Source: Vibrio agarilyticus
GTDB taxonomy: Bacteria; Pseudomonadota; Gammaproteobacteria; Enterobacterales; Vibrionaceae
Assembly: GCF_012641465.1 (NCBI RefSeq)
Contig: NZ_JABAIK010000004.1
Span: 186,001-250,000, forward strand
DNA: 64,000 nucleotides
Reading direction: 5' to 3'
Shown piece by piece: positions 54,399-63,121 of this stretch (positions are counted from its first letter, which is position 1; each line of letters opens with the position of its first letter). The notes beneath the pieces were generated by a model. It ran no database searches, had not been told where the DNA came from, and saw only the letters and a list, made by a program, of their open reading frames with translations. The translations under genes and the position numbers were made by a program.

Positions 54399-55007
54399 AT
54401 GTCCCGCTTGCACAATAAGCCCACCACTCAAGCGTCCATGAGCATCACTGAAAAGCATTGGGTGACCGGTCGTGATATTACCCAACCTCCCAAAGACAAC
54501 GAAGCTCTGATTTATTTTGCTATGGGCTGCTTTTGGGGGGCGGAGCGCTTATTTTGGCAACAGCCGGGCGTCATTACCACTGCGGTTGGCTATGCCGGTG
54601 GCTCGACCCTAAATCCCACTTACCAAGAGGTTTGTCGCGGTGACACCGGCCACGCAGAGGTAGTAAAAGTGCGCTTTGACCCACAACAAATTACACTGGA
54701 GCGCCTTTTGACGCTGTTTTGGCAAAACCACGATCCCACTCAAGGCATGCGCCAAGGCAATGATGTCGGTAGTCAGTATCGTTCGGCGATTTACACCACG
54801 AGTGCGGCGCAACTGGAACAAGCCCAGTGCTCTATGGCTCGTTATCAACATGAACTCACCGCAGCGAAACTGGGCCTCATTACCACGGAAATTGCCCCTG
54901 CTGGCGCATTTTATTTTGCAGAAGAGGCGCATCAGCAATATTTGGCCAAGCATCCTAACGGTTATTGTGGCCTTGCGGGCACCGGTATCTGCTTACCGCC
55001 CGCTTGA
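54399..55007 (+). CDS. msrA: Peptide methionine sulfoxide reductase MsrA
   Basis: MsrA reduces the S-epimer of methionine sulfoxide in proteins. The catalytic C44 lies in GCFWGAE, with recycling cysteines C190 and C198 near the C-terminus. The ATG at 54399 (202 aa) follows TAAGGAGCCG; the upstream extension to 54252 overlaps tamA's promoter region and is not conserved-looking. Divergent from tamA, as in enterobacteria. Confidence 0.96.
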   Translation: MSRLHNKPTTQASMSITEKHWVTGRDITQPPKDNEALIYFAMGCFWGAERLFWQQPGVITTAVGYAGGSTLNPTYQEVCRGDTGHAEVVKVRFDPQQITLERLLTLFWQNHDPTQGMRQGNDVGSQYRSAIYTTSAAQLEQAQCSMARYQHELTAAKLGLITTEIAPAGAFYFAEEAHQQYLAKHPNGYCGLAGTGICLPPA

Positions 55008-55138
55008 GCGTGGTACTTTTCAATACATGTTTTGAATCAGTGGTCGGAGATGTTCAAAACAAAACCGCACTATAATGCGGCCAAAACATTATATTCGACT
55101 AATAAACATCGATAGCACGAAATAATATGGAGTTTAAT

Positions 55139-55690
55139 ATGAAATCTCGCTTAAGTTTGGTTCTAGCACTGACGGCTTTGCCGTTTTATGCTGCTGCACA
55201 CACGATTACCGTCGGCCAACCCGTTCCAAATGTCGATGTGAATGCTTATGGTGAAATCGTACTTCAAGGGGAAGGCACGGCATTTCAACCCTGGAATAGC
55301 CAATTAATGCTGGGTAAAGTTCGCGTGATCCAGGCCATTGCTGGCCGCTCAAGTGCAAAAGAGATGAATGCACCATTAATGAGCGCCATTACCCAGGCGC
55401 AATTTCCAAGTGAAAGCTACCAAACCACGACTATTATCAATCAAGACGATGCAATGTGGGGCACCGGATCGTTTGTCAAATCATCAGCACTGGAAAGCAA
55501 AACGGCATTTCCTTGGTCTTCGATGGTGTTAGATGAATCAGGCGTGGTCGCCAGTGCGTGGCAATTGGCCCCAGAAAGCTCCGCTATCGTAGTTCAAAAC
55601 AAGCAAGGTGATGTTCTGTTTGTCAAAGAAGGCGCGCTCAATAACGATGAAATCAGCCGCGTCATTACATTGATCCGCGAGCATCTTTAG
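55139..55690 (+). CDS. ytfJ: YtfJ-family periplasmic protein
   Basis: This 183-aa protein has a signal peptide (1–20, ending FYAAA) and the YtfJ fold, which is thioredoxin-like (segments GKVRVIQAIAGRSSAKEMN and INQDDAMWGTGSFVKSS) but lacks a CXXC motif. Function is not established. The ATG at 55139 follows ATGGAGTTTAAT. A 9-bp hairpin with no T-run follows the stop (55712–55737). Confidence 0.87.
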   Translation: MKSRLSLVLALTALPFYAAAHTITVGQPVPNVDVNAYGEIVLQGEGTAFQPWNSQLMLGKVRVIQAIAGRSSAKEMNAPLMSAITQAQFPSESYQTTTIINQDDAMWGTGSFVKSSALESKTAFPWSSMVLDESGVVASAWQLAPESSAIVVQNKQGDVLFVKEGALNNDEISRVITLIREHL

Positions 55691-55786
55691 AATTTAACCC
55701 CATTTCATTCACTGCTGGTCAATCAAAAGGCCAGCAGCCTCACTTGCCACACCTCGATAGAAATAGTCTTCGTTTTTCTGGTTGAT

Positions 55787-55805
55787 TTTGTTATGTTATA
55801 ACAAA
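55787..55805. promoter_or_regulatory. Zur box upstream of the zinc operon
   Basis: The 19-bp palindrome TTTGTTATGTTATAACAAA has perfect 8-bp arms around GTT. Its core TGTTATGTTATAACA matches the known Zur operator pattern TGTTATA-N-TATAACA with one change. It sits about 225 bp before zrgA, with TATAAC at 55797–55802 usable as a -10. Zinc-bound Zur would be expected to repress here. Confidence 0.8.
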
Positions 55806-55853
55806 TCAAGAGACCCCAATCAGTTGACGTTGACGATTCAAGTATGTCAGGGA

Positions 55854-55980
55854 TATACCCAAACAACTTGGAATTGCAGGTAGGCGGCAAACGAACAAAG
55901 CCTCTGAGCATAGACAGACTATGTGATGAGGTTTGTGAGAGCCAGCCAACAACCCTGCAGCTTCAAGTGGAAAGGGTATA
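55854..55980 (+). repeat. Family B repeat between the Zur box and zrgA
   Basis: A 127-bp copy runs from TATACCCAAACAACTTGGAA to CTTCAAGTGGAAAGGGTATA. It lacks about 12 bp of the central region seen in other copies. It begins 48 bp after the Zur box and ends 49 bp before the zrgA ATG, so it should be transcribed in the zrgA leader if the promoter lies at the Zur box. Confidence 0.85.
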
Positions 55981-56029
55981 AATGTTTGTGATTCACCCCA
56001 GACACAGAATGACAATAAGAGGAAACATA

Positions 56030-56668
56030 ATGACACTTCGCCCAATTACACTTGCCCTTTGCGGCTTATTTGCCAGTTCTGCTGCGATCGCGGCCTCTCA
56101 TGGGCATGAAGCCCATGTTCATGGCAAAGTTGCATTACACATTGCTCAAGATGGCCCTCAAGTTCTCATTGAAGTTGAAGCCCCAGGTGCAGACGTGGTG
56201 GGTTTTGAGCATGCGCCAAGCAACGCCAATGAACGTGCGGCCATCGCCAAGGCAAATGAGACCCTGCGCCAAGGCGATGCTCTGCTATTACTTGCTGCAA
56301 ATGCGGGTTGTCAATTGACTGATGCTGACATCGACAGTGGCAGCGCATCCGACGATCACGATGAACATGAGCACCACGACCATCACGATGACGCACATCA
56401 AGAGCATAGCGAGCATGATCATCACGGTCACGATGACCATGACCAGCATAGCGAACATAATCATGGTGATCACGATGCCGGGCATAACACGTTTCGTGCG
56501 CACTACCTCTTCCAGTGCGATAATATCGCCGCACTTGATGCGATTGATGTCACTTGGTTCAAAGCCTTTCCTGCCACTCAAAGCATTGAAGCAAACTTAT
56601 TCCTCGATAACATACAAGGCGTACAAGAACTGACTGCGACACAGTCTCGCATTCATTTAACGCGCTAA
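56030..56668 (+). CDS. zrgA: Zinc uptake protein ZrgA (DUF2796)
   Basis: ZrgA is a periplasmic zinc-binding protein first defined as a Zur-regulated uptake component in Vibrio cholerae. A signal peptide (1–22) is followed by HGHEAHVHG at 24–32 and a His/Asp/Glu-rich loop at about 109–152 with some 20 histidines, a clear metal-binding region. Cysteines at 94 and 163 may form a disulfide. The ATG at 56030 (212 aa) follows AGAGGAAA. It heads a four-gene cluster behind a Zur box. Confidence 0.88.
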   Translation: MTLRPITLALCGLFASSAAIAASHGHEAHVHGKVALHIAQDGPQVLIEVEAPGADVVGFEHAPSNANERAAIAKANETLRQGDALLLLAANAGCQLTDADIDSGSASDDHDEHEHHDHHDDAHQEHSEHDHHGHDDHDQHSEHNHGDHDAGHNTFRAHYLFQCDNIAALDAIDVTWFKAFPATQSIEANLFLDNIQGVQELTATQSRIHLTR

Positions 56669-56742
56669 TTGCTGACAGGCGAGAGAGCCAATGTAATTTT
56701 GTCGGCTTTTGCTTTGCGAGCCGCGCCTTTGAGAGCCACAAA

Positions 56743-57444
56743 ATGACACTGAAAACCGATTTGGCGATTGAGCTCAATCAACTTGAATTTCGCTGGCCAA
56801 ACGATCATCGATTCGCATTATCGATTGATCATTTGGCCATCAATAAAGGGGAACAGCTTTTTCTTCAAGGACCGAGCGGCTGCGGAAAATCGACGCTATT
56901 GGGCTTGCTGACCGGCATGCATCGGCCGACTCAAGGTCAAGTCCGCTTATTAAATGTTGAACTGACCAAGCTCAACGAATCACAGCGCGATCAGTTCCGA
57001 GCCAATCATATTGGCTATATTTATCAGCAATTTAATTTAATACCTTATCTTTCTCTGGTGGATAACGTTGTGCTGCCGTGCCGCTTTTCACCGCAACGCA
57101 CCGCTCGCTGCTTGCCCTCTCCGGTAGTACAAGCGCAGCAACTGCTAACCGATTTAGGGTTGGATTCTGCATTGTGGGATAAGCCGGCGCATCGCCTAAG
57201 TATTGGGCAGCAACAGCGTGTTGCCGCGGCGCGAGCACTGATTGGAGCCCCCGAAATCATTATTGCGGATGAGCCCACCTCGGCATTGGATCACGATCAC
57301 CGTCAGCGCTTTATCGATTTGTTGTTACGCCATACGCGCGCGCAAGGCTCTACTGTGGTTTTCGTCAGCCATGATCCCACTCTGGCTGACTATTTTGACC
57401 GAAAAGTGCAACTGACCGAACTCAACCGAGTGCTTCAGCCATGA
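56743..57444 (+). CDS. ABC transporter ATPase of the zinc operon
   Basis: The 233-aa ATPase is of the LolD/MacB-like group. Walker A is GPSGCGKST (43–51), the signature is a slightly altered LSIGQQQRV in place of LSGGQ, and Walker B ends IIADEPTSALD. It lies 74 bp after zrgA and overlaps the permease gene by 4 bp, so the two proteins should form one transporter. It corresponds to one of the zrgB–E genes of V. cholerae; I am unsure of the letter. Confidence 0.88.
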   Translation: MTLKTDLAIELNQLEFRWPNDHRFALSIDHLAINKGEQLFLQGPSGCGKSTLLGLLTGMHRPTQGQVRLLNVELTKLNESQRDQFRANHIGYIYQQFNLIPYLSLVDNVVLPCRFSPQRTARCLPSPVVQAQQLLTDLGLDSALWDKPAHRLSIGQQQRVAAARALIGAPEIIIADEPTSALDHDHRQRFIDLLLRHTRAQGSTVVFVSHDPTLADYFDRKVQLTELNRVLQP

Positions 57445-58700
57445 TATCGTTACGTAAACTCACTTGGCGTAGCCTCGCCAATCGCCGCGCCAGCGTATGG
57501 CTTTGTATCGCCACCGTGGCCATTTCCGTCATGTTACTTTTGGCCGTCGAACGCATTCGAACTCAAACCAAAACCAGCTTTACTCAAGCCGTTTCTGGTA
57601 CCGACTTAATTGTCGGCGCGCGCTCCGGCCAACTCAATTTATTGCTGTATTCGGTATTTCGCTTAGGCGATGCAACCAATAATTTGGACTGGCAAAGCTA
57701 TAAAATGCTACAAAATCACCCTTCGGTGGCGTGGACGATCCCCATTTCATTGGGTGACTCGCATCGAGGCTATCGCGTGGTTGGTACTAGCCAAAGTTAT
57801 TTTGACCATTTCCGTTATGGCGCGAAGCAGTCGCTACGCTTTGCTCAAGGTAGTGGCATTGATGGACTGTTTGATACCGTGATCGGCGCGGAAGTGGCCA
57901 AGAAACTCGGTTACCAAATTGGCGATCGCATCGTGGTGGCACACGGCCTAGCCGACGTAAGTTTCAGTCGCCATGATACTCTGCCCTTTGTGATCAGCGG
58001 CATTTTAGCACCAACGGGGACGCCAGTAGATCACAGTGTTCACGTCTCTCTTGAAGCAATAGAAGCGATTCACGTCGGTTGGGAATCTGGTGCCAAACTG
58101 GGTCCAACACCCTCTGCCGACGCTTTAAAAGCGCAGCAATTTGAACCCAAAAGTATCACCGCCGTATTAGTGGGGTTAAAATCACGCCTGCACGCATTTC
58201 GTTTACAGCGCGAGATAAATCAATATGCTCCCGAAGCGCTTAGCGCTATCATGCCGGGGATTGCGCTGCAGCAGCTGTGGCAAATGTTGGCACTGGCAGA
58301 AACGGCATTACTTGCGGTATCTATGCTTGTGGTTGTCGCCGGATTACTCGGAATGCTTGCAACCTTACTCAGTGGGTTGCGCGAACGTCGCCGAGAGATG
58401 GCGATACTTCGTGCAATGGGCGCGCGTCCCTATCACTTGGTGGGTTTGTTAGTTGGCGAAGCCAGTTTACTCACGTTTGCAGGCTGCGCCTTTGGCACCA
58501 TTGGGTTTTACGCGGCGATGAGCCTAGCACAATGGCCTATCGAGCAGCTGATTGGTGTGCGTTTGACCCTCTCACTCCCCAGTATGATGGAGTGGACAAT
58601 TTTGCTGCTGGTCTTCACGCTGGGTACCTTGATTGGCCTGATTCCAGCACTGAGCGCATATCGTCAAAGCCTGAGTGACGGTATGAATATAAGGATCTAA
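57441..58700 (+). CDS. MacB/Lol-type ABC permease of the zinc operon
   Basis: The 419-aa protein has one N-terminal membrane segment (about 18–38), a large periplasmic domain (about 40–280) and three C-terminal segments (FtsX-like domain). This is the layout of MacB, LolC/E and FtsX. LRERRREMAILRAMGARP is the conserved coupling-helix region. This type usually performs work across the periplasm rather than importing solutes. Operon partners suggest zinc-related function. Confidence 0.85.
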   Translation: MISLRKLTWRSLANRRASVWLCIATVAISVMLLLAVERIRTQTKTSFTQAVSGTDLIVGARSGQLNLLLYSVFRLGDATNNLDWQSYKMLQNHPSVAWTIPISLGDSHRGYRVVGTSQSYFDHFRYGAKQSLRFAQGSGIDGLFDTVIGAEVAKKLGYQIGDRIVVAHGLADVSFSRHDTLPFVISGILAPTGTPVDHSVHVSLEAIEAIHVGWESGAKLGPTPSADALKAQQFEPKSITAVLVGLKSRLHAFRLQREINQYAPEALSAIMPGIALQQLWQMLALAETALLAVSMLVVVAGLLGMLATLLSGLRERRREMAILRAMGARPYHLVGLLVGEASLLTFAGCAFGTIGFYAAMSLAQWPIEQLIGVRLTLSLPSMMEWTILLLVFTLGTLIGLIPALSAYRQSLSDGMNIRI

Positions 58701-58705
58701 CTATA

Positions 58706-59224
58706 ATGCGTTTTTTCGCGACTTCACTAATGAATGTTATCGTCTGTGCTGGCCTGTTGCTGTCATTTATAGCACCAGTATCGGCCAGTGATGAGGCGCC
58801 ACTGACCTTAGATTGGATTGATTTGATCCCAGAAAACGAACGCCTCTCATTTGATGATCTCGGCATGCCGATGATTCAAGATCACAGTGGCGCTGCGGCG
58901 CAGCAAAGTAAACTTGGTGCGATTCGTCCGGAATTAAATGGCAGTTTGGTCAAAATCCCTGGTTTTGTCGTACCACTGGAAGGGACTGAAGATCAAATTA
59001 CTGAATTTCTCCTCGTCCCTTATTTTGGCGCCTGCATCCACGTGCCGCCACCGCCACCAAATCAGATCATTTACGTCAACTTCCCCAAAGGCGCTCCGGT
59101 CACTGAACTTTGGGATGTGGTGTATGTGATTGGAACATTACGCACTGAAGTGGTGTCTCTCGATTTAGCGGAAACAGGTTACGCACTTGAAGGGCTCGAG
59201 CTAGCCCCTTATGACGATATGTAA
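58706..59224 (+). CDS. DUF3299 periplasmic protein of the zinc operon
   Basis: This 172-aa protein has a signal peptide (1–27, ending PVSAS) and a DUF3299 domain with PGFVVPLEG, LVPYFGACIHVPPPPPNQII and a C-terminal segment YALEGLELAPYDDM. The family is found beside such ABC genes, but its role is unknown; the Cys-x-His pair in GACIHVPPP could bind metal. It starts 5 bp after the permease stop. An inverted family B repeat begins 18 bp after its stop codon. Confidence 0.82.
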   Translation: MRFFATSLMNVIVCAGLLLSFIAPVSASDEAPLTLDWIDLIPENERLSFDDLGMPMIQDHSGAAAQQSKLGAIRPELNGSLVKIPGFVVPLEGTEDQITEFLLVPYFGACIHVPPPPPNQIIYVNFPKGAPVTELWDVVYVIGTLRTEVVSLDLAETGYALEGLELAPYDDM

Positions 59225-59242
59225 TGGTCTGCCAATGCACTT

Positions 59243-59380
59243 TATACCCGTCGCACTTGAAGTTGCAGCGTTGTTGGCTGACTCTCACAAACCTCATCAC
59301 ACAGTTAGTCTATGTTCACGAAGTGCTCAGAGGCTTTGCTCGTTTGCCGCCTACCTGCATCTTCACGTTGTTTTGGTATA
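59243..59380 (-). repeat. Family B repeat, inverted, downstream of the zinc operon
   Basis: A 138-bp copy in the orientation opposite to the one before zrgA. It reads TATACCCGTCGCACTTGAAG at its left end and GCATCTTCACGTTGTTTTGG then TATA at its right. With no other terminator in view, the long hairpin may end or stabilise the operon transcript. Confidence 0.82.
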
Positions 59381-59431
59381 TGCCAGAGTAAAATCTCGCG
59401 ACAAGGCAAACCATCGCTGGCTTGGCACGAC

Positions 59432-59548
59432 CTAGAACAGATAACGCGCTAACCCCACCATGACAAGCAAATAAATAGCGAGCATGAGCGAGAGCGAAAT
59501 TGCTCGCCTTATCTTTTTCTTACTATCAATGTGGTTGGTGTTTTTCAT
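59432..59548 (-). CDS. Possible small single-pass membrane protein (38 aa)
   Basis: An ATG at 59548 opens a 38-codon frame. The protein has a basic N-terminal part (MKNTNHIDSKKKIRRAI) followed by one hydrophobic segment (SLSLMLAIYLLVMVGLARYL) and ends with TAG. This is the form of many real small membrane proteins. The GTGGA before the ATG is too close for an ideal ribosome site. It lies opposite to and just past the zinc operon. No homologue recognised. Confidence 0.4.
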   Translation of the reverse strand: MKNTNHIDSKKKIRRAISLSLMLAIYLLVMVGLARYLF

Positions 59549-59705
59549 TCCACTTGACTGTTTGAATGCAAATTACGCAACAATTTTAACAAATTATTAG
59601 CATTGCGAACAGCGGTTTGTGCACATCGCCACGCAATTTGATTACCAATTTTGTAAGGTTCGCGGTACAGTAATTCATCAATAGTGATGATCGATTTCGC
59701 AAACG

Positions 59706-60602
59706 ATGGCTGAAAATACTTCCTCAGTAGTGATAGAACCTGGGGTACGAAAAACCTCCAACCACACTGACAAACAAGCGTATGTCAAAGACAGTGCGCA
59801 GCGCATTCAGATGCTAGCCGAAACCCACGGCATTGCTGCGCGGCTGCAGAGCTCAACGCCCGAACACTCACCATTAGAGCGTGCATTAGCTCGCGAGCAA
59901 AAACGCAAAGCACAGCGTCAAATCAACTTAGAATCGATTATCAAACAAGCTCATACAAGCTGTCGCGATGAAACGGGGGCGGAACCAGAACGAGATTGGC
60001 TTGAGCGTTATTTCGATATGGCTCAAGAAATCCATAACCCAATGATGCAAAAATTGTGGGCGCAAGTGCTACGGCGCGAAGTAACGAACCCCGGCGCAAC
60101 GTCGATGAAGGCTCTGCGCATATTAAAAGAGATGACGCCAAAAGAAGCGCAAACACTTCAGCGCGCGGCGGCACTGGGTTGCAGCTTTGGCGGGGATGGC
60201 AGCCGAAAATTATTGATGGGGTATAAAGCCACAGCAGGATTGTGGCATTTTGGCAAGCGCGAGCAACTTTCCAGCCTAAGCCTAGCAAGCTTTCAACTGC
60301 CTTACGCCAGTATTTTAGTATTGATGGATTTAGGCTTGCTTCATAGCGGTGAGCTGGAATCTGGCGAGATTGACCCGCTGGCACCACTGCGCCTTGACTA
60401 TCAAGGCAAGAGCTTAACGCTTAATGTAAATACTCGTGGTTTGCGTCTGATTTATTATCGATTCACGCCTACGGGAAATGAGCTGTGCAAGTTATTAGGT
60501 AACAAGCTCAATAACGACTATTACGACCAGCTCTTAGCCTTACTAGCGCAAAAGTTTCTCGTTAAGCACGACAATGACAGCGCTGTCCACTATTCAGTTT
60601 AA
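59706..60602 (+). CDS. TIGR03899/DUF2806-like protein of unknown function
   Basis: A 298-aa cytoplasmic-looking protein with no signal peptide or membrane segment. The N-terminal half is basic and helical (LEQKRKAQRQINLE-like region near 62–80). The middle has RDWLERYFDMAQEIHNPMMQ and LWAQVLRREVTNPGATSMKA, and the C-terminal half is LTPTGNEL-like (FTPTGNELCKLLGN). This pattern recalls TIGR03899/DUF2806 proteins found in vibrios and relatives, with no known role. No clear ribosome site precedes the ATG. Convergent with cobA, 9 bp apart. Confidence 0.7.
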   Translation: MAENTSSVVIEPGVRKTSNHTDKQAYVKDSAQRIQMLAETHGIAARLQSSTPEHSPLERALAREQKRKAQRQINLESIIKQAHTSCRDETGAEPERDWLERYFDMAQEIHNPMMQKLWAQVLRREVTNPGATSMKALRILKEMTPKEAQTLQRAAALGCSFGGDGSRKLLMGYKATAGLWHFGKREQLSSLSLASFQLPYASILVLMDLGLLHSGELESGEIDPLAPLRLDYQGKSLTLNVNTRGLRLIYYRFTPTGNELCKLLGNKLNNDYYDQLLALLAQKFLVKHDNDSAVHYSV

Positions 60603-60611
60603 AGTCAAATC

Positions 60612-61469
60612 TCATCCAACTTGGCTATGGGCTGCAGTCGTTGTGTCTGCCACTGGATGCTTTGCCTGAAACCAAGCTAACTTATCAGCAAGGCGCACCA
60701 CTTCACCAATCACAATTAACGCTGGAGATTCTGCTTGCGTTGCCATATTTGCCAACTGGGACAGCTCTCCTCGCCACACTTTTTGATCCGCTTGAGTGCC
60801 TCGCTCTATGATAGCCACTGGGGTGGTTCCAGATCTGCCATAAGTCAAAAGCTGCGCTTGAATGTGGGCCGATTTCATTAATCCCATATAGATAACCAAC
60901 GTTTGTTGGCTTCGAGCCAACGTGCTCCAGTCAAGATCGCTGTCTTGATCTTTTAAATGCCCCGTAATAAACAGCGCCGATTGGGCGTGATCACGATGAG
61001 TCAGTGGGATCCCGGCATAAGCCGTTGCCCCAGCAGCCGCGGTGATCCCCGGTACCACCTGAAACGCGATTCCAGCGTTTGCCAATACTTCTAGCTCTTC
61101 ACCGCCTCGACCAAACACAAAAGGATCGCCGCCTTTGATCCGTACCACTCGGTAACCGCGCTGAGCAAAATCAACCAGCAGTTGATTGGTTTGTTCTTGC
61201 GGCACGCTGTGGTGCCCTGCTCGCTTACCTACACAGACAAGTATCGTCGACGAGGGCACGAGCGCCATAATTGCATCAGACACCAAATAGTCATAAAGCA
61301 CCACGTCGGCTTGCTCAAGCATTCGTAACGCTTTGAGCGTTAATAACTCCGGATCGCCCGGGCCGGCGCCAACCAATGCAACTTCACCAGGATTCAACTG
61401 ACTGTGCGGCCCTGTGTGCAAAGCGCTTTTTTGCACTAATGAGGTTGGAAACGGGGTAACAGTACTCAT
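60612..61469 (-). CDS. cobA: Uroporphyrinogen-III C-methyltransferase
   Basis: This SAM-dependent enzyme doubly methylates uroporphyrinogen III to precorrin-2, leading to siroheme for sulfite and nitrite reductases. [30 protein letters not shown] and [20 protein letters not shown] are the family motifs. Single-domain form, without the CysG oxidase/ferrochelatase part. The ATG at 61469 (285 aa) has GGAG at 9 nt; one five codons earlier is possible. No cysDN genes adjoin it here. Confidence 0.95.
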   Translation of the reverse strand: MSTVTPFPTSLVQKSALHTGPHSQLNPGEVALVGAGPGDPELLTLKALRMLEQADVVLYDYLVSDAIMALVPSSTILVCVGKRAGHHSVPQEQTNQLLVDFAQRGYRVVRIKGGDPFVFGRGGEELEVLANAGIAFQVVPGITAAAGATAYAGIPLTHRDHAQSALFITGHLKDQDSDLDWSTLARSQQTLVIYMGLMKSAHIQAQLLTYGRSGTTPVAIIERGTQADQKVWRGELSQLANMATQAESPALIVIGEVVRLADKLAWFQAKHPVADTTTAAHSQVG

Positions 61470-61665
61470 TGGTAAACACTCCATTGTTTATATCCGTGAT
61501 GTCACTTGCTCACACTTGGAGTATCCCGTGTTTTTATTAGAACAGGAAATTCTTAAAGATTATTTTTTATACCCATATCGACTATTGCAGCGAAAAAACG
61601 AAATATGATTTATCAATCAGTTACCGTAAAATGCGCCATCGCCTTTTTATGATAATTTGTTCATT

Positions 61666-62115
61666 ATGATCACCTGGCACCAATGCCCACTTGAGCACTT
61701 TTCTGCGCTTGAGCTTTACCACCTATTGCAACTGCGTGTTGACGTATTTGTTGTCGAACAGAACTGCCCTTACCCTGAGCTCGATGGTAAAGATACTCTG
61801 CCACACGTGGAACACCTTGTGGCAAGAGAGGGTGAGACGGTTATCGCATGTGCTCGATTGCTACCACCAGAGGTCAGCTATCCCAGTGCGAGCATTGGCC
61901 GCGTTGTCTGTCATGCCGATCATCGTCATACAGGTCTAGGACATGAGCTTCTCAAACGCGCTATCCAAGCTTGTAAAGAAAAATGGCCCGATAGCGAGAT
62001 TGAAATTGGTGCTCAAGCCTATCTTCGCCGATTTTATGAGCAACACGGATTTGTTGAGGAAGGTGAAATTTATCTTGAAGATGGCATTGAGCATATTCAT
62101 ATGCGTCGAATATAA
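61666..62115 (+). CDS. elaA: GNAT-family acetyltransferase, ElaA type
   Basis: The 149-aa protein resembles E. coli ElaA along its length. LLQLRVDVFVVEQNCPYPELDG lies at the N-terminus, the acetyl-CoA-binding region is IGRVVCHADHRHTGLGHELL, and the end is FYEQHGFVEEGEIYLEDGI. The acceptor is unknown. The ATG at 61666 is preferred to the upstream TTG. Confidence 0.88.
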   Translation: MITWHQCPLEHFSALELYHLLQLRVDVFVVEQNCPYPELDGKDTLPHVEHLVAREGETVIACARLLPPEVSYPSASIGRVVCHADHRHTGLGHELLKRAIQACKEKWPDSEIEIGAQAYLRRFYEQHGFVEEGEIYLEDGIEHIHMRRI

Positions 62116-62197
62116 GCGGTCAATTTAGAGGCAAAATAGTCTTTAGAAGCACTGATACGTGAAATGGGATCATCACGTTACCGTAGGAAACCAAATA

Positions 62198-63073
62198 ATG
62201 AGTCCAACTACTGGCGCTGTGCTGCTATTGATCATCGGCAACTTGTTAGCCACATTTTCCGATGTCGCCGTAAAATTACTTGAATTGGGTATCAGCCCTT
62301 TTCAATATATGTTTCTACGTCAACTCGTCTCCCTATTGGTGATTGCCCCTCTTTGGTGGTGCCAGCCGCTTCCTGCGCGAGTTTTCGTGCAAAAACGTAT
62401 TACTTGCCTTCGCGCTCATCTCGTTTTAATTGGCAGTGGCTGCACTATGATGGCGCTCAGCTATCTGCCTATCGCCACGGCAAACGCGATCTTCTATGCC
62501 GCCCCCTTACTCATGTTGCCACTGGCGGTCGTCATACTTAACGAGCGCGCATCGCGAAATAAAGTATTGAGCACGGTGTTTGGCTTTATTGGCGTTCTTG
62601 TGGTCTTGCGCCCTTCGCAGTTTCACTGGGCCGCTCTGTTTGCGCTTGGCACTGCATGCACATTAGCGCTATTCAATCTGTTAGTACGCAAATTACCGTC
62701 AGAGCAGTCGGTCATCACAACCCTTTGGTGGACAACCGTATGTTCGCTGCCGATTTCGCTGATATTGGCGATCAATGATTGGCGTCCATTGTCGATGGAT
62801 CAGATTACGCTCGTGGCAGTGAGCGCGGTGTGCATTTTAAGTTATAACGGGCTTGCGGTGGCCGCGTACCGTAAGGCGCCGCCGGGTGATGTCGCGCTAT
62901 CTGAATATTCAGGCTTAGTCTTTGCGGCGCTATTTGGCATACTGTGGTTTGGTGAAGTACCCGATTGGCTGACCGCAATAGGGATCTTGATGATCATTGT
63001 GCCGCTCATGCCATGGCGCAGCCGAAACGCTCGCCATTTGCCTCGAAAAGCTCAAGCGCCGGCGAGGCGCTAA
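62198..63073 (+). CDS. EamA/DMT-family transporter
   Basis: A 291-aa inner-membrane protein of the drug/metabolite transporter superfamily with about ten hydrophobic segments in two EamA repeats (residues about 5–135 and 145–280). YLPIATANAIFYAAPLL and YRKAPPGDVALSEYSGLVFAA mark the family. The ATG at 62198 follows GTAGGAAACCAAATA. The substrate, which can be amino acids, metabolites or purines in this superfamily, is not known. Confidence 0.85.
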   Translation: MSPTTGAVLLLIIGNLLATFSDVAVKLLELGISPFQYMFLRQLVSLLVIAPLWWCQPLPARVFVQKRITCLRAHLVLIGSGCTMMALSYLPIATANAIFYAAPLLMLPLAVVILNERASRNKVLSTVFGFIGVLVVLRPSQFHWAALFALGTACTLALFNLLVRKLPSEQSVITTLWWTTVCSLPISLILAINDWRPLSMDQITLVAVSAVCILSYNGLAVAAYRKAPPGDVALSEYSGLVFAALFGILWFGEVPDWLTAIGILMIIVPLMPWRSRNARHLPRKAQAPARR

Positions 63074-63121
63074 AAAAAACCAGGCAAAGCACGATCACCC
63101 AGCTGAGAAACACATTATTGG

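Noticed and set aside
59211-59435. 74-codon plus-strand frame after the DUF3299 gene
   Set aside because: It is the family B repeat read in one frame.
61490-61520. CRP-like TGA...TCACA spacing upstream of cobA
   Set aside because: The half-site spacing is wrong for a CRP site and one half is degenerate.
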